A stretch of 64,000 bases of DNA from Billgrantia ethanolica (lineage in GTDB: Bacteria; Pseudomonadota; Gammaproteobacteria; Pseudomonadales; Halomonadaceae): positions 620,001-684,000 of the forward strand of contig NZ_JABFTX010000003.1 in the NCBI RefSeq assembly GCF_021404305.1, given 5' to 3'. Positions 56,151-64,000 of this stretch are shown piece after piece. The translations under genes and the position numbers were made by a program. Positions within the stretch are counted from its first letter, which is position 1. The number at the start of each line of letters is the position of its first letter. The notes beneath the pieces were generated by a model. That model was given only the letters and a program-made list of their open reading frames with translations. It was not told the DNA's origin and searched no databases.

Positions 56151-56963
56151 ATGCAGGCGCAGTACGCCCCCGGTGCGCGGGTGGTCATAAGCGATTCCGA
56201 ATGGATTATTCACCGGGCCGGCCCCATCAAAGTGGGACTGGCCGAGGTCGCGCTGTGGCTCAAATCACTCACCGGCGGCCATAGCATGCCCTGTTTCTGC
56301 TACCAGCTCTTTAGCGGCAACAGCCTGATCGGGGCCCGAATGGAAGGGGAGATCTACCACTGCCTGCTCCCCGACCCCGGCATAGTCGTTTACAGCGATA
56401 AGGGGGCCGGGCAGTTACGCCCAGTGACGTTCAGATCGATCAAGAAGTGGAATAAGGCCTTCTGTGCCCCACTGGGCAACAACGAGCCCCGCCCCCTGAA
56501 GACACTCCGTGATGCCGTGGATCGCCTGTGGCGCGAACACATTGGGATGCTCGCCCAGGACCGGTGTCAACTCACCCAGGACACCCACGCCCTGTGGGGC
56601 CAAGGGGAGGTCGAGGAGCGACATACTAGAATACAGGCTAAGGACTACATCCGCGCTCGGGGCATCTTCAATAACAGCGCCCGCAGCGCTGCGCCCTACC
56701 GGCGCCTCAAGCTCCTGCTGGACTGCTGGTACGCGCTCTGGCAATGGCCCCTGAAGCAGGTCGATGCGCTGCCCGACCGCCAGAAAAAGCTATTCGATCT
56801 CAATACCGTGCAAGAAAGCGTGGTCCACAAGACCTATCAAGCCCCCAACGGCCCCTGGGAATCCACAGTGGAGTCCCAAACATCATTCTTCCGCGCGGAT
56901 CGGGAGGAGGACTATTGGGTAGCGAGGGGGGATTTTTTGAACAACTTTACCAGAAAAAGGTGA
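56151..56963 (+). CDS. Unrecognised protein upstream of the Zorya operon
   Basis: A 270-residue cytoplasmic protein starting at the ATG after CAGGAGAGG; an upstream ATG at 56106 is less well placed. The first 20 residues, MQAQYAPGARVVISDSEW, resemble the opening of some SNF2-helicase-like island proteins, but the rest has no helicase motif. It is rich in Trp, Arg and Lys, with a Cys pair in MPCFCYQ and a helical C-terminal half. Composition is still GC-rich like the chromosome, unlike the AT-rich genes that follow. Function unknown. Confidence 0.6.
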   Translation: MQAQYAPGARVVISDSEWIIHRAGPIKVGLAEVALWLKSLTGGHSMPCFCYQLFSGNSLIGARMEGEIYHCLLPDPGIVVYSDKGAGQLRPVTFRSIKKWNKAFCAPLGNNEPRPLKTLRDAVDRLWREHIGMLAQDRCQLTQDTHALWGQGEVEERHTRIQAKDYIRARGIFNNSARSAAPYRRLKLLLDCWYALWQWPLKQVDALPDRQKKLFDLNTVQESVVHKTYQAPNGPWESTVESQTSFFRADREEDYWVARGDFLNNFTRKR

Positions 56964-56970
56964 CTTAAAA

Positions 56971-57244
56971 ATGGCAGTCCCGATTGTTTTGCCATTGCTT
57001 GTGACGGCTGGAAGATCAGTAGCTTTGCTTTTACGCAGGTGGCAAGGTGTATTAGCACTCACCGGTTTGATTTTTGCTACAGGCTTTTCATTAAATGGAA
57101 TGATTGATCAGATGGGAAAAACTGCTGTGAGCTTGTGGCCTCTGTTGGCATTGGGATGTTTTTTTTTTCTTAGCTAAAGAATTTTTACGCGCATGGCTAA
57201 AGGTGAAAGGCGCTCAGAGAAAATTTGAAGAGGGTGAGAGATGA
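56971..57244 (+). pseudogene. Small two-helix membrane protein with a poly-T frameshift
   Basis: From ATG 56971 the frame gives two membrane segments and stops at 57177 just after a run of ten T (57159-57168). With nine T the same frame would continue as GCFFFLAKEFLRAWLKVKG and on to EEGER, ending at 57244 in an ATGA overlap with the next gene. That natural fit shows the longer protein (about 90 residues) is the ancestral or slippage-made form. It may be phase-variable, corrected by slippage, broken, or a sequencing error. Confidence 0.65.
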
Positions 57245-57723
57245 GCTTAGATGTTACTAAGCGATCAGGGTTTGTCTTGCGCCTTTTTTCATTGGCGGCG
57301 TTTTCTTGTATGGTTCTATTTGCTGGGATCGTGGTGATTCAGAACGAGGAGTTAGGAAAGCTTATCCCTCCAAGCACAGCCAGGACGCTGTCAATATTGT
57401 TTGCCTATATAGTGGCTATGACTACCTTCAATTATGCATTGGCAGCAAAAGGTAGGAATTTCATGGGTTGGAAGAGTGAGATTTTTATCATGTCTGGGTT
57501 TGCTGTCACTTTTGTGGGTATGTTCTTGCCTCATGCCTTTCCTTCTTCTCAAGTGGTAGTGACGGAAAGTTGGATCCCTTTTTCATCTAAAGAAAACACA
57601 TTCTTAAAACCCAGCTGGTTTTATGCGCCAATTTCATTTATTGCTTTACCGCTTTTTTACAAGTCCTGGAGAGAAATTAGAGATATGCCTCTATGGCAGT
57701 CAAGTAAGAAGTATAAGGGGTGA
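57241..57723 (+). CDS. Small four-helix membrane protein of unknown function
   Basis: A 160-residue protein with hydrophobic segments near residues 12-32, 45-65, 75-95 and 125-145. GAGGGTGAGAG precedes the ATG, which overlaps the end of the frameshifted gene before it. No family is recognised. AT-richer codon use than the chromosome genes. It may belong to the same island module as the two genes upstream. Confidence 0.65.
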   Translation: MSLDVTKRSGFVLRLFSLAAFSCMVLFAGIVVIQNEELGKLIPPSTARTLSILFAYIVAMTTFNYALAAKGRNFMGWKSEIFIMSGFAVTFVGMFLPHAFPSSQVVVTESWIPFSSKENTFLKPSWFYAPISFIALPLFYKSWREIRDMPLWQSSKKYKG

Positions 57724-58026
57724 TGATTTGTTGGTAATTAATTTTAATACTATAAGGATGCGCTAACTCGGCTAGTACGCCAAGCACCTTACCTGCTGTC
57801 AGACCTTACACCAGTTGGTACGGCAGGTCACTGCATGAAGGGGGGCTCGCAAGGATGAAGAATACTCAATCCTCAGTACTAATATGGATTTCCCGCAGCT
57901 GGCATGCTAGAGGCATAGATACAAGGGCATGGATGAGTCAGGGCGGTTCGAGAAGGGTGTCAGCAATCCGATACTGCGCATCAATGTTGGGTGGTTTTTC
58001 ATTAAAGTTATCGGGTAGTGTAAATT
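57724..58026. other. 303-base region before zorA
   Basis: AT-rich and without a supported gene. It must hold the promoter of the Zorya operon unless zorA is read from upstream genes. No clear -35/-10 pair or ribosome site could be fixed by eye. Confidence 0.5.
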
Positions 58027-60069
58027 ATGATTGAGTCAGTTTCGCATCTTCTTCCCAATTTTAATGCCATGAATATATCCCGGTATCAGGAGCTTGTGGT
58101 GAGCGACTGGTTCTGGTTGGGTATGATGGCGATCATGATTATCGCTGTCTTGTCACTTTTTCACTATTACATGAAGTATCGTAAAAGTGTCAGGTTAGTT
58201 GAAAGCTTGATAAAAGGGCAGACGCGAGAAGAGCTGGCCTGGAAGCGGCAGGAAATCCTGAAAAAGGCGCAAAAATCAGGCGTCAATGCTGGAAAGCTGT
58301 GGGAAGAATTTGACGAAAGCCTGGTTTATTCTCCTGATAAGGATAAGCTCTACAATACTTTGGATGCTGACCATTTCTTCAACGGAAGAACACTAGCCTA
58401 CGGCTTGACGTCAAGCCGGTTGCTGGCAGCAACACCAACTTTTCTTACTGCGATTGGTGTTCTGGGTACTTTTGTTGGCTTAACAATTGGCTTGAGGGGA
58501 CTCCAGGTCGATGCTGATGATGTCGATACCCTCAGGGTGGGTATCGCGAGCATGATAAATGGAGCCGCTATTGCCTTTTTGACATCAGTATGGGGCATTG
58601 GGCTGAGCCTGCTACTTAATGTTATCGAAAAGCTTGTGGAAAGAAGTGCTCTGAGGCGTATCAACAATCTCCAGCATACTATTGACTTTCTCTATCAAAG
58701 AATGCCAGCTGAGCACTCCCTTATCCATATTGCTGAGTCCAGTCAGGCAAGCAAGGAGGCACTTCAGGAACTTCACGAGCGTATTGGAGACAGGCTTCAG
58801 GAAACCGTTTCGGGGATGAGCGAGGCCATGCAGCAGGCTATTTCAGACTCGCTTAACAATGTCATGGCTCCGGCCATACAGGCCCTGGTTGATAACGCAA
58901 GCAATCAATCAAATGAGGTCCTTGAAAAGCTTGTTTCGAATTTCATGGAGGGTATGAAGACGGCAGGGAGTGAACAAACCAAGGCACTTGGAACTGCTGC
59001 TGAAGAGGTGAATCAGGCAGTAAGCTCAATGAGTACAAGGATGGACGAACTCTTCACGAAGCTAACTGAGCAGCAACAGAAAAGCGGTGAGCATGTAGAA
59101 ACCACATCTCGCGAGCTATCCAAGCACCTTGACAGGCAACGCGAGACAGCCGTGGAGCAGCAGTCTGCGCTGGCGGAGAAGTTTGAATCCTTCATGGAAC
59201 GCATGACAGAGTCGATGGATACACAGTTCCATCAGGCATCTGAGCTGAATGAGCAACGGAAGCGAACACATGAAGAAAGTCTACAGAAGATATCTGAAGG
59301 CCAGGCTGCGGCGCTTGCACGCCAGGTTGCCTTTGCAGAGGAACGGGATCAGGTGCGCGCAGCTCGGTTTGAGGAGCAGCAAAAGGCAATCGAAAAACGG
59401 TTCGGTGATCTGGTAGAAAAGCTTGTCAATGAACAACAAGAGTTGATGCGACAGGTTGGTGAGGCATCCAGAAGTGCCAACCAGCACTTGACAAGCATAT
59501 CATCCCAATACGAAAAGCTCTCTACTTCGCTAAGTGAGGTGGCGAGTTCTGCCGAACGTAGTAGTCAGAACATGGCAAATAGTTCTACCCAGCTAGGAAC
59601 CTTGTCGGCCAATCTTCACAAGGCCACAGTGCTTCTTGATGAAAGAGTCAGTTCCGTCACGGAAAGTTTGGAGAAAGTGTCAACCAAGAATAGTGAAGTG
59701 CTAACCGGTATCTCCGAGCACGCGCGGACGCTTGCGAGCATGCAGGAGACGATCAGCGACGCTGCGCGTCAGCTTGATTCTGCTGCTAAATTTGCTAATG
59801 AAGGTTTCAGCGAGCTTGGGAACCGTAATGAAGAATTTATCAGTAAGTTGCGTGATGAATTTACGCAGCTGGGTGATTCACTGAGTGAGCAGGTAGAAAA
59901 CATTGAGAAGCAAGCTGAAGCGTGGCTTAAGGCATATAGCCAGGAGGTTCGCGAGCAAGTTTCGGAGAGAATGGAAGCCTGGAATACCAACACGCTATCG
60001 TTTGCCGATCAGATGAAGAGGACCGTCACAGCAATAAGTGGTGTTGTGGATGACCTGGAGCGTCGCTAA
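58027..60069 (+). CDS. zorA: Zorya anti-phage system motor protein ZorA
   Basis: A 680-residue MotA/TolQ/ExbB-like protein. Membrane helices lie at residues about 28-48, 135-156 (LAATPTFLTAIGVLGTFVGL) and 172-200 (MINGAAIAFLTSVWGIGLSLLL); the last two are the MotA-type core. Residues 205-680 form a long coiled-coil tail, full of heptads and Gln/Glu/Ser, that would project into the cytoplasm. In known Zorya complexes ZorA5-ZorB2 is a proton-driven motor that senses phage entry. The gene overlaps zorB by one base. An alternative start at 58069 exists. Confidence 0.93.
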   Translation: MIESVSHLLPNFNAMNISRYQELVVSDWFWLGMMAIMIIAVLSLFHYYMKYRKSVRLVESLIKGQTREELAWKRQEILKKAQKSGVNAGKLWEEFDESLVYSPDKDKLYNTLDADHFFNGRTLAYGLTSSRLLAATPTFLTAIGVLGTFVGLTIGLRGLQVDADDVDTLRVGIASMINGAAIAFLTSVWGIGLSLLLNVIEKLVERSALRRINNLQHTIDFLYQRMPAEHSLIHIAESSQASKEALQELHERIGDRLQETVSGMSEAMQQAISDSLNNVMAPAIQALVDNASNQSNEVLEKLVSNFMEGMKTAGSEQTKALGTAAEEVNQAVSSMSTRMDELFTKLTEQQQKSGEHVETTSRELSKHLDRQRETAVEQQSALAEKFESFMERMTESMDTQFHQASELNEQRKRTHEESLQKISEGQAAALARQVAFAEERDQVRAARFEEQQKAIEKRFGDLVEKLVNEQQELMRQVGEASRSANQHLTSISSQYEKLSTSLSEVASSAERSSQNMANSSTQLGTLSANLHKATVLLDERVSSVTESLEKVSTKNSEVLTGISEHARTLASMQETISDAARQLDSAAKFANEGFSELGNRNEEFISKLRDEFTQLGDSLSEQVENIEKQAEAWLKAYSQEVREQVSERMEAWNTNTLSFADQMKRTVTAISGVVDDLERR

Positions 60070-60833
60070 TGAGTTTTTATAGGCGTGGAAAGCCCCAGGT
60101 AGACGAAGAGAATCCATATTGGATGTCTTTTTCAGATATCATGTCGGTGCTGCTAATAATTTTCATTCTGGCGTCAGTCGTGCTTATTGTGCAGCTAATG
60201 GAGATCAGGGAGCAGTTGGAGGAGCAGCAGCAAGAGTTTACTGAAGAAATTCAAATGCTGCGACAAGCTGAAGAAGTGAGAAGAACGATATTGCATGAAG
60301 CAGCCGAGGAGCTGCAGCGTAGGGGAATACGTGTTTCGGTCAGCGAGAACGACACAGTACTGAGTATACCGAATGATATTCTCGGCTTTGAGACAGCTGA
60401 ATTTGATCTTGGACCCCAGTATCAGGACACAGCGACTCAAATTGGAAATGTTCTTGCGGACGTAATACTTCAAGGTGACCGGGTGGAATATTTAGATACC
60501 ATTTTTGTTGAAGGTCATACCGACAATCGACCGTATCAGGGAATGATGGGCAAGGGGAACTGGGGGCTTTCGGCTTTCCGTGCCATTTCCCTGTGGCAGC
60601 ACTGGTTAGAGGTTCTACCAGAGGGGCGGCGGCTGGATAGCTTGATAAATCAGGACGGGCAGCCGATATTTTCTGTCAGTGGGTATGCTGAAACACGGCC
60701 TGTTACAGAATTCCAAGACACCGAAGCAGAGCTCAGAGCTAACCGGCGAATTGATATAAGGTTTACCATCCGTCGTCCCACGGTGGAAGATTATCGGGCA
60801 GTTCAAGATGCATTTGTAGGTGATACACAGTGA
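60069..60833 (+). CDS. zorB: Zorya anti-phage system peptidoglycan-binding stator ZorB
   Basis: A 254-residue MotB/OmpA-like protein. The single membrane helix (residues 24-44) follows FSDIMSV; Asp23 stands at the place of the proton-carrying aspartate of MotB. A short coiled coil follows, then an OmpA-type domain with EGHTDNRPY (148-156), GYAETRP (205-211) and NRRIDIRF (225-232), which anchors to the cell wall. Start and stop overlap zorA and zorC. Confidence 0.94.
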   Translation: MSFYRRGKPQVDEENPYWMSFSDIMSVLLIIFILASVVLIVQLMEIREQLEEQQQEFTEEIQMLRQAEEVRRTILHEAAEELQRRGIRVSVSENDTVLSIPNDILGFETAEFDLGPQYQDTATQIGNVLADVILQGDRVEYLDTIFVEGHTDNRPYQGMMGKGNWGLSAFRAISLWQHWLEVLPEGRRLDSLINQDGQPIFSVSGYAETRPVTEFQDTEAELRANRRIDIRFTIRRPTVEDYRAVQDAFVGDTQ

Positions 60834-62668
60834 TATTGCCCCCTCTCGAGCTTGTCAAAATAAGCTGGAATTCTTTGTCTCTTGAACCATGGGTCGAGCT
60901 TACTGAATCGACAAGAAAGGTTCAGGCAGATGTAGGCCGGGGCGATGCCTACCTCAAGGCTGAAGAGAAGCTGCTAGATGTGATAAGGAGTCGAAACTTT
61001 GGGGTGTTACCGGCTCTGCTCCAGAAAAGGGTAGCCGTTCGGGCCCTGACCCAACTGTGGCTTGATGACCCAGACGTGCTAAAGAGGCTGATGAGCCCCA
61101 AGCTACTTGAAATCATTGTTGACGCTCAACAACCCAGGCTAGGCAGGGTGCCGCTTCTCAATATGATCCAGCTCTACTTTAATGAGTTTGATAATCTGGA
61201 TCGTATTTCTGGGGAAAATGATAGCGCCTTGAGAGAGGCCTTTGAGAGTATGCTTGTTCATCAGATAGAAAAAGTAAAGATCCCTGATGAGGAGTTGGTT
61301 GCTGACGATCTTGTCTCAATCGTCCAGCAACAGGGAAACTGGATTCTAAAGATTGACGGGCCGGCACAGCTTGTCAAGTTTTCCATTAAAAATGATATAA
61401 CGCTGGAGGAGGCATTATATAAGTTTGGCTTGAAGGGGTTTGATAGCGGTCGATATGCTGATGTCTGTCGTGCTCATTACTATATAGAAACACTTCACGA
61501 GATAGATGAGCAAGAGTGGTCTCCTATCTTCGATGAGCTGTTGCACCACGATGTCTCCAAGGCTCCATATGGTAGTCAAGGAAAAAGAGTAGGCCATGCT
61601 GCGCTAGAGGTGCTGATTGACCGTGCCACGGAGGCTAGTGAAGCCTGGCAGGATTTCATGCTGAGCTTAGCCGGCGACCCTCGTGTCTCAAGCAGGGTCA
61701 AGAGCTATCGGGAGTGGTGGGCACCCCTTGGTGAGCAAAGGGTAGAAAAGGTGCGGGGTTGGTTTTCCAAGCAGGACCTACGCCTCTTTCTTCAGGCGCT
61801 TGAGCAATATGGTGAAGCTACAGACAACACTGAGCTGAAGAGGATGTTCCCTGCCCGAAAAACCTTCTTGGAAGGGCTTTTTCGTCTCAAGTTGATCAAG
61901 AGTACCAGGCTGATGCTTGGAAGCAAGGCCGAGTATTCAGTCAGAAACATTTTAAAGAATGAGTTGAAGGTAAATTACATAAAGTTAGATGGGCAGCTTT
62001 CCGACAAAGCAATTATCTATCTGGACTGTGGGGATTTCCACTTGATTGAAGGCTCGCATAGCTTCAAGCTTTGGGTATATCTGGCTCCGCCAAGCCGTAA
62101 GTATGTGGGCTATGAAGTGACGAGCCTGTCCCACTTTGATTTAACAAATATGGTGCCTGCTTCTTACAAGAAAGACTACCCTAGTCTCGAGTATACAGCC
62201 GTTGTTCATAGTCCTTCGGCTTGGCAGAATAAAGTGTTTAATTTTTTGGCGGAAAATGGAATCAGCTTGGATGTAGAGTCCCTCCTAAGCAGAGAGGATT
62301 ACAGAAGGTATGTTGCTCGGTTTGGGCTTCCTGTAGTGATGCCGGCAAAAAGGTATGTAGCACGGTCATCTCGTGAAGCTTCCAGTGATGATGGTGCTGA
62401 TCAAAAAGAAAACCATTTAAACGTCGGTCGCTCTAATAGTGTGCTTTCACCGTTGGCTATTCAGATATTGCTCTATCTTCATAGGCGCCCTGATAGCAAG
62501 GCAAGGGATATTTCCAGGCATTTGGGTCTTCCTTTAAAAGCTATCAACCATGTACTTCATTCGGACTTGCAAGGGTACTGCATACAAGCCTCCAACTTCA
62601 ACTGGATCAACTCGGGCGAAGGCGAGAGGGTGCTGAAAAATAGCGGGGTGATGGGTGATGAAAAATAG
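60830..62668 (+). CDS. zorC: Zorya anti-phage system protein ZorC
   Basis: A 612-residue cytoplasmic protein starting GTG in a GTGA overlap with zorB. Position, size and the central helical region (around YREWWAPLGEQRVEKVRGWF, near residue 294) fit the EH-signature domain protein ZorC of type I Zorya. A C-terminal winged-helix-like segment (LAIQILLYLHRRPDSKARDI) follows a linker and may bind DNA. ZorC and ZorD act downstream of the ZorAB sensor. Confidence 0.85.
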   Translation: MILPPLELVKISWNSLSLEPWVELTESTRKVQADVGRGDAYLKAEEKLLDVIRSRNFGVLPALLQKRVAVRALTQLWLDDPDVLKRLMSPKLLEIIVDAQQPRLGRVPLLNMIQLYFNEFDNLDRISGENDSALREAFESMLVHQIEKVKIPDEELVADDLVSIVQQQGNWILKIDGPAQLVKFSIKNDITLEEALYKFGLKGFDSGRYADVCRAHYYIETLHEIDEQEWSPIFDELLHHDVSKAPYGSQGKRVGHAALEVLIDRATEASEAWQDFMLSLAGDPRVSSRVKSYREWWAPLGEQRVEKVRGWFSKQDLRLFLQALEQYGEATDNTELKRMFPARKTFLEGLFRLKLIKSTRLMLGSKAEYSVRNILKNELKVNYIKLDGQLSDKAIIYLDCGDFHLIEGSHSFKLWVYLAPPSRKYVGYEVTSLSHFDLTNMVPASYKKDYPSLEYTAVVHSPSAWQNKVFNFLAENGISLDVESLLSREDYRRYVARFGLPVVMPAKRYVARSSREASSDDGADQKENHLNVGRSNSVLSPLAIQILLYLHRRPDSKARDISRHLGLPLKAINHVLHSDLQGYCIQASNFNWINSGEGERVLKNSGVMGDEK

Positions 62669-64000
62669 GCTTACTGAAATCATCAAGAGGATTCTTCCTG
62701 ATGCTGATGGCCGTCAAGGCGGTCCAGAAGACTTTGAGGTTAGGTTTGATTCCGATGGTGTCAAGCTATACCTTGAAAAATCGGAGTTTGACAGATTCCT
62801 TTCCGGTGAAGGCGCGCCCAACGTTAACCTGCAGGGCGTTGTGCTACGTATGCTTGAAGAGCAGGGGTTGGCCTCGCGTTTTCCTAATGGCTTCAGCCTC
62901 GAGGCGAGTGTGGCTGCCTCTCTTGATAATGAACAGGCAGAAATTCTGGGACTACCACCTCGTTTTTCTGGTGAGTTCAAGGTTTCCATTAATGGGCACT
63001 CGAACAGCAAGTCTTTCTCTGTAAAGATATTTCCAGAGCATGGTGGTGGTCAGGTGCGTTGCAGTATAAAAGGCGCGTTGATGGAAATAGGGTCTGCTAA
63101 TCGCTTTCTTCTGGATCAGCCACAGCTGCAAGCCTTTCAGGCTGTGGAGAGGCACTCACAGCTCCCCGAAGCATTGAAGACAAGCAGTGAGAACCTTTTG
63201 CTTCTGGCAACGTTGCAACTGTCAAAGCGCAGTGGCATGAATATTGATCTTAGCCACTTTGAAAGAATCAATGTGGAAACCGCCGAAGATGTCGGTGTTA
63301 TTGCAAAGCAGTTGCCCGATGGCAGTCTGGAGCTTTTCCCCAGTGTAGGTGATGGTTATGGGCTTGATGAGATAGAGGGGCGATTAGGACAGCTGGATCT
63401 GGATGATCGTGGTGGCGTAATTAGAATAAAAAATAATATTATAATACTTGACGAGAAGAAAATGAGTGCTGTCAAGGAGGTCATGAATAATCGGCGAATT
63501 CCCGCAGATAGTGTTGCCGATTTTATAAAATCTCCCTCTGCCTTTCTTGATGCTTCCCTTGTTAATCTGGACCTCGGCTTCTCCGTTCGTGTGCTTGGTA
63601 TAGGAAAGATAAAGCACATGGACTTTGGAGGTTTGGGTCAAGGTGATAGCGACTGGTTCGGTGTCGAAAGCTCGGCTTCACCACCTGAAATCATAAACAA
63701 ATTAGTTAAAAGCCATGAGGAGCTTGCTGAACTTCAGGATAAAATTGATTCGGCTTACTCGCAGGGAGCACAGACAGTTGTTTTTCAGGGAGAGAGCATC
63801 GATATATCCGACTCGGGTAATGTGCAGAGTATTCTTGCAAATATAGTTAGTTCACTTGAGAAGCCAGAAGGGACAATAGCTGCTACTGAAGAATCTGCCG
63901 AGAAAAGTGATACCCAGGTTGGTGTCATTGTAAAAGATGCTGATGATATAGGCGAGGAATTATTAGCCAAGATCAATAGCCACAACCTGCAGATTCAGCC
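62658..64000 (+). CDS. zorD: Zorya anti-phage system protein ZorD, N-terminal part
   Basis: An open frame from ATG 62658 to the window end (447 codons and two bases), overlapping zorC by 11 bases. ZorD proteins of type I systems are SNF2-like helicase/nucleases of about 1,000 residues whose helicase core is C-terminal; only the N-terminal substrate-recognition part is seen here, so no helicase motif can be checked. The assignment rests on gene order A-B-C-D and on the general character of the sequence. Confidence 0.75.
   Translation, partial: MKNRLTEIIKRILPDADGRQGGPEDFEVRFDSDGVKLYLEKSEFDRFLSGEGAPNVNLQGVVLRMLEEQGLASRFPNGFSLEASVAASLDNEQAEILGLPPRFSGEFKVSINGHSNSKSFSVKIFPEHGGGQVRCSIKGALMEIGSANRFLLDQPQLQAFQAVERHSQLPEALKTSSENLLLLATLQLSKRSGMNIDLSHFERINVETAEDVGVIAKQLPDGSLELFPSVGDGYGLDEIEGRLGQLDLDDRGGVIRIKNNIIILDEKKMSAVKEVMNNRRIPADSVADFIKSPSAFLDASLVNLDLGFSVRVLGIGKIKHMDFGGLGQGDSDWFGVESSASPPEIINKLVKSHEELAELQDKIDSAYSQGAQTVVFQGESIDISDSGNVQSILANIVSSLEKPEGTIAATEESAEKSDTQVGVIVKDADDIGEELLAKINSHNLQIQ

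Overview
The window looks like chromosomal DNA of a halophilic gammaproteobacterium, most likely Halomonas or a close relative in the Halomonadaceae. The grounds are a GC-rich backbone, a BCCT osmolyte carrier, many TRAP and branched-chain-type ABC uptake systems, acidic exported proteins, and class III gammaproteobacterial-style genes throughout. No 16S gene is present, so the genus is an inference.

Bases 1-31,300 are ordinary core-like chromosome. They hold a livG-F-K-H-M ABC importer, a LysR regulator divergent from the glutathione-dependent formaldehyde detoxification genes adhC and fghA, mtgA, a DMT exporter, a cNMP/CBS/DUF294 signalling protein with a DnaQ-like exonuclease, a GGDEF-EAL protein, a BCCT carrier, a polyamine-type ABC importer (ATPase, binding protein, two permeases), two low-complexity envelope proteins, an NtrC-type two-component pair, a PQQ-type sugar dehydrogenase, an AEC carrier, an ABC exporter and a YceI-like protein.

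At 31,300 lies a CAU-anticodon tRNA whose body resembles tRNA-Ile2. Just downstream is the first 45 codons of a P4-type tyrosine integrase, cut off by an IS3-family (IS407-like) element. This is the wreck of a genomic-island left end. A second, inverted copy of the same IS sits at 54.6-55.8 kb, so about 22 kb of catabolic genes is bracketed by two decayed IS copies. Inside are two pathways. One (32.9-40.0 kb) is a LacI-regulated operon: a DctPQM TRAP importer, a short-chain dehydrogenase, a lambda-crystallin-like dehydrogenase, a beta-keto acid cleavage enzyme and a glycerate kinase truncated by the IS. The other (42.6-53.6 kb) is an exported cyclase-family hydrolase, a second TRAP importer, an indolepyruvate-oxidoreductase-type enzyme (iorAB), a 2-aminobenzoyl-CoA/salicylyl-CoA monooxygenase-reductase fusion, a thioesterase and a RidA-like protein. 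Matching palindromic repeats stand before both halves of this second cluster. Together they suggest a route from a cyclic N-aryl compound such as isatin, through an arylglyoxylate, to an aromatic CoA ester. A chemoreceptor gene with a clear sigma-28 promoter sits between the two pathways.

Beyond the second IS (55.8-64.0 kb) the DNA becomes visibly more AT-rich and carries a type I Zorya anti-phage system: zorA, zorB, zorC and the start of zorD, which runs off the window. It is preceded by three unrecognised genes, one with a frameshift in a run of ten T. A DUF2384 antitoxin-like gene without a partner lies just before the IS, which fits a defence island.
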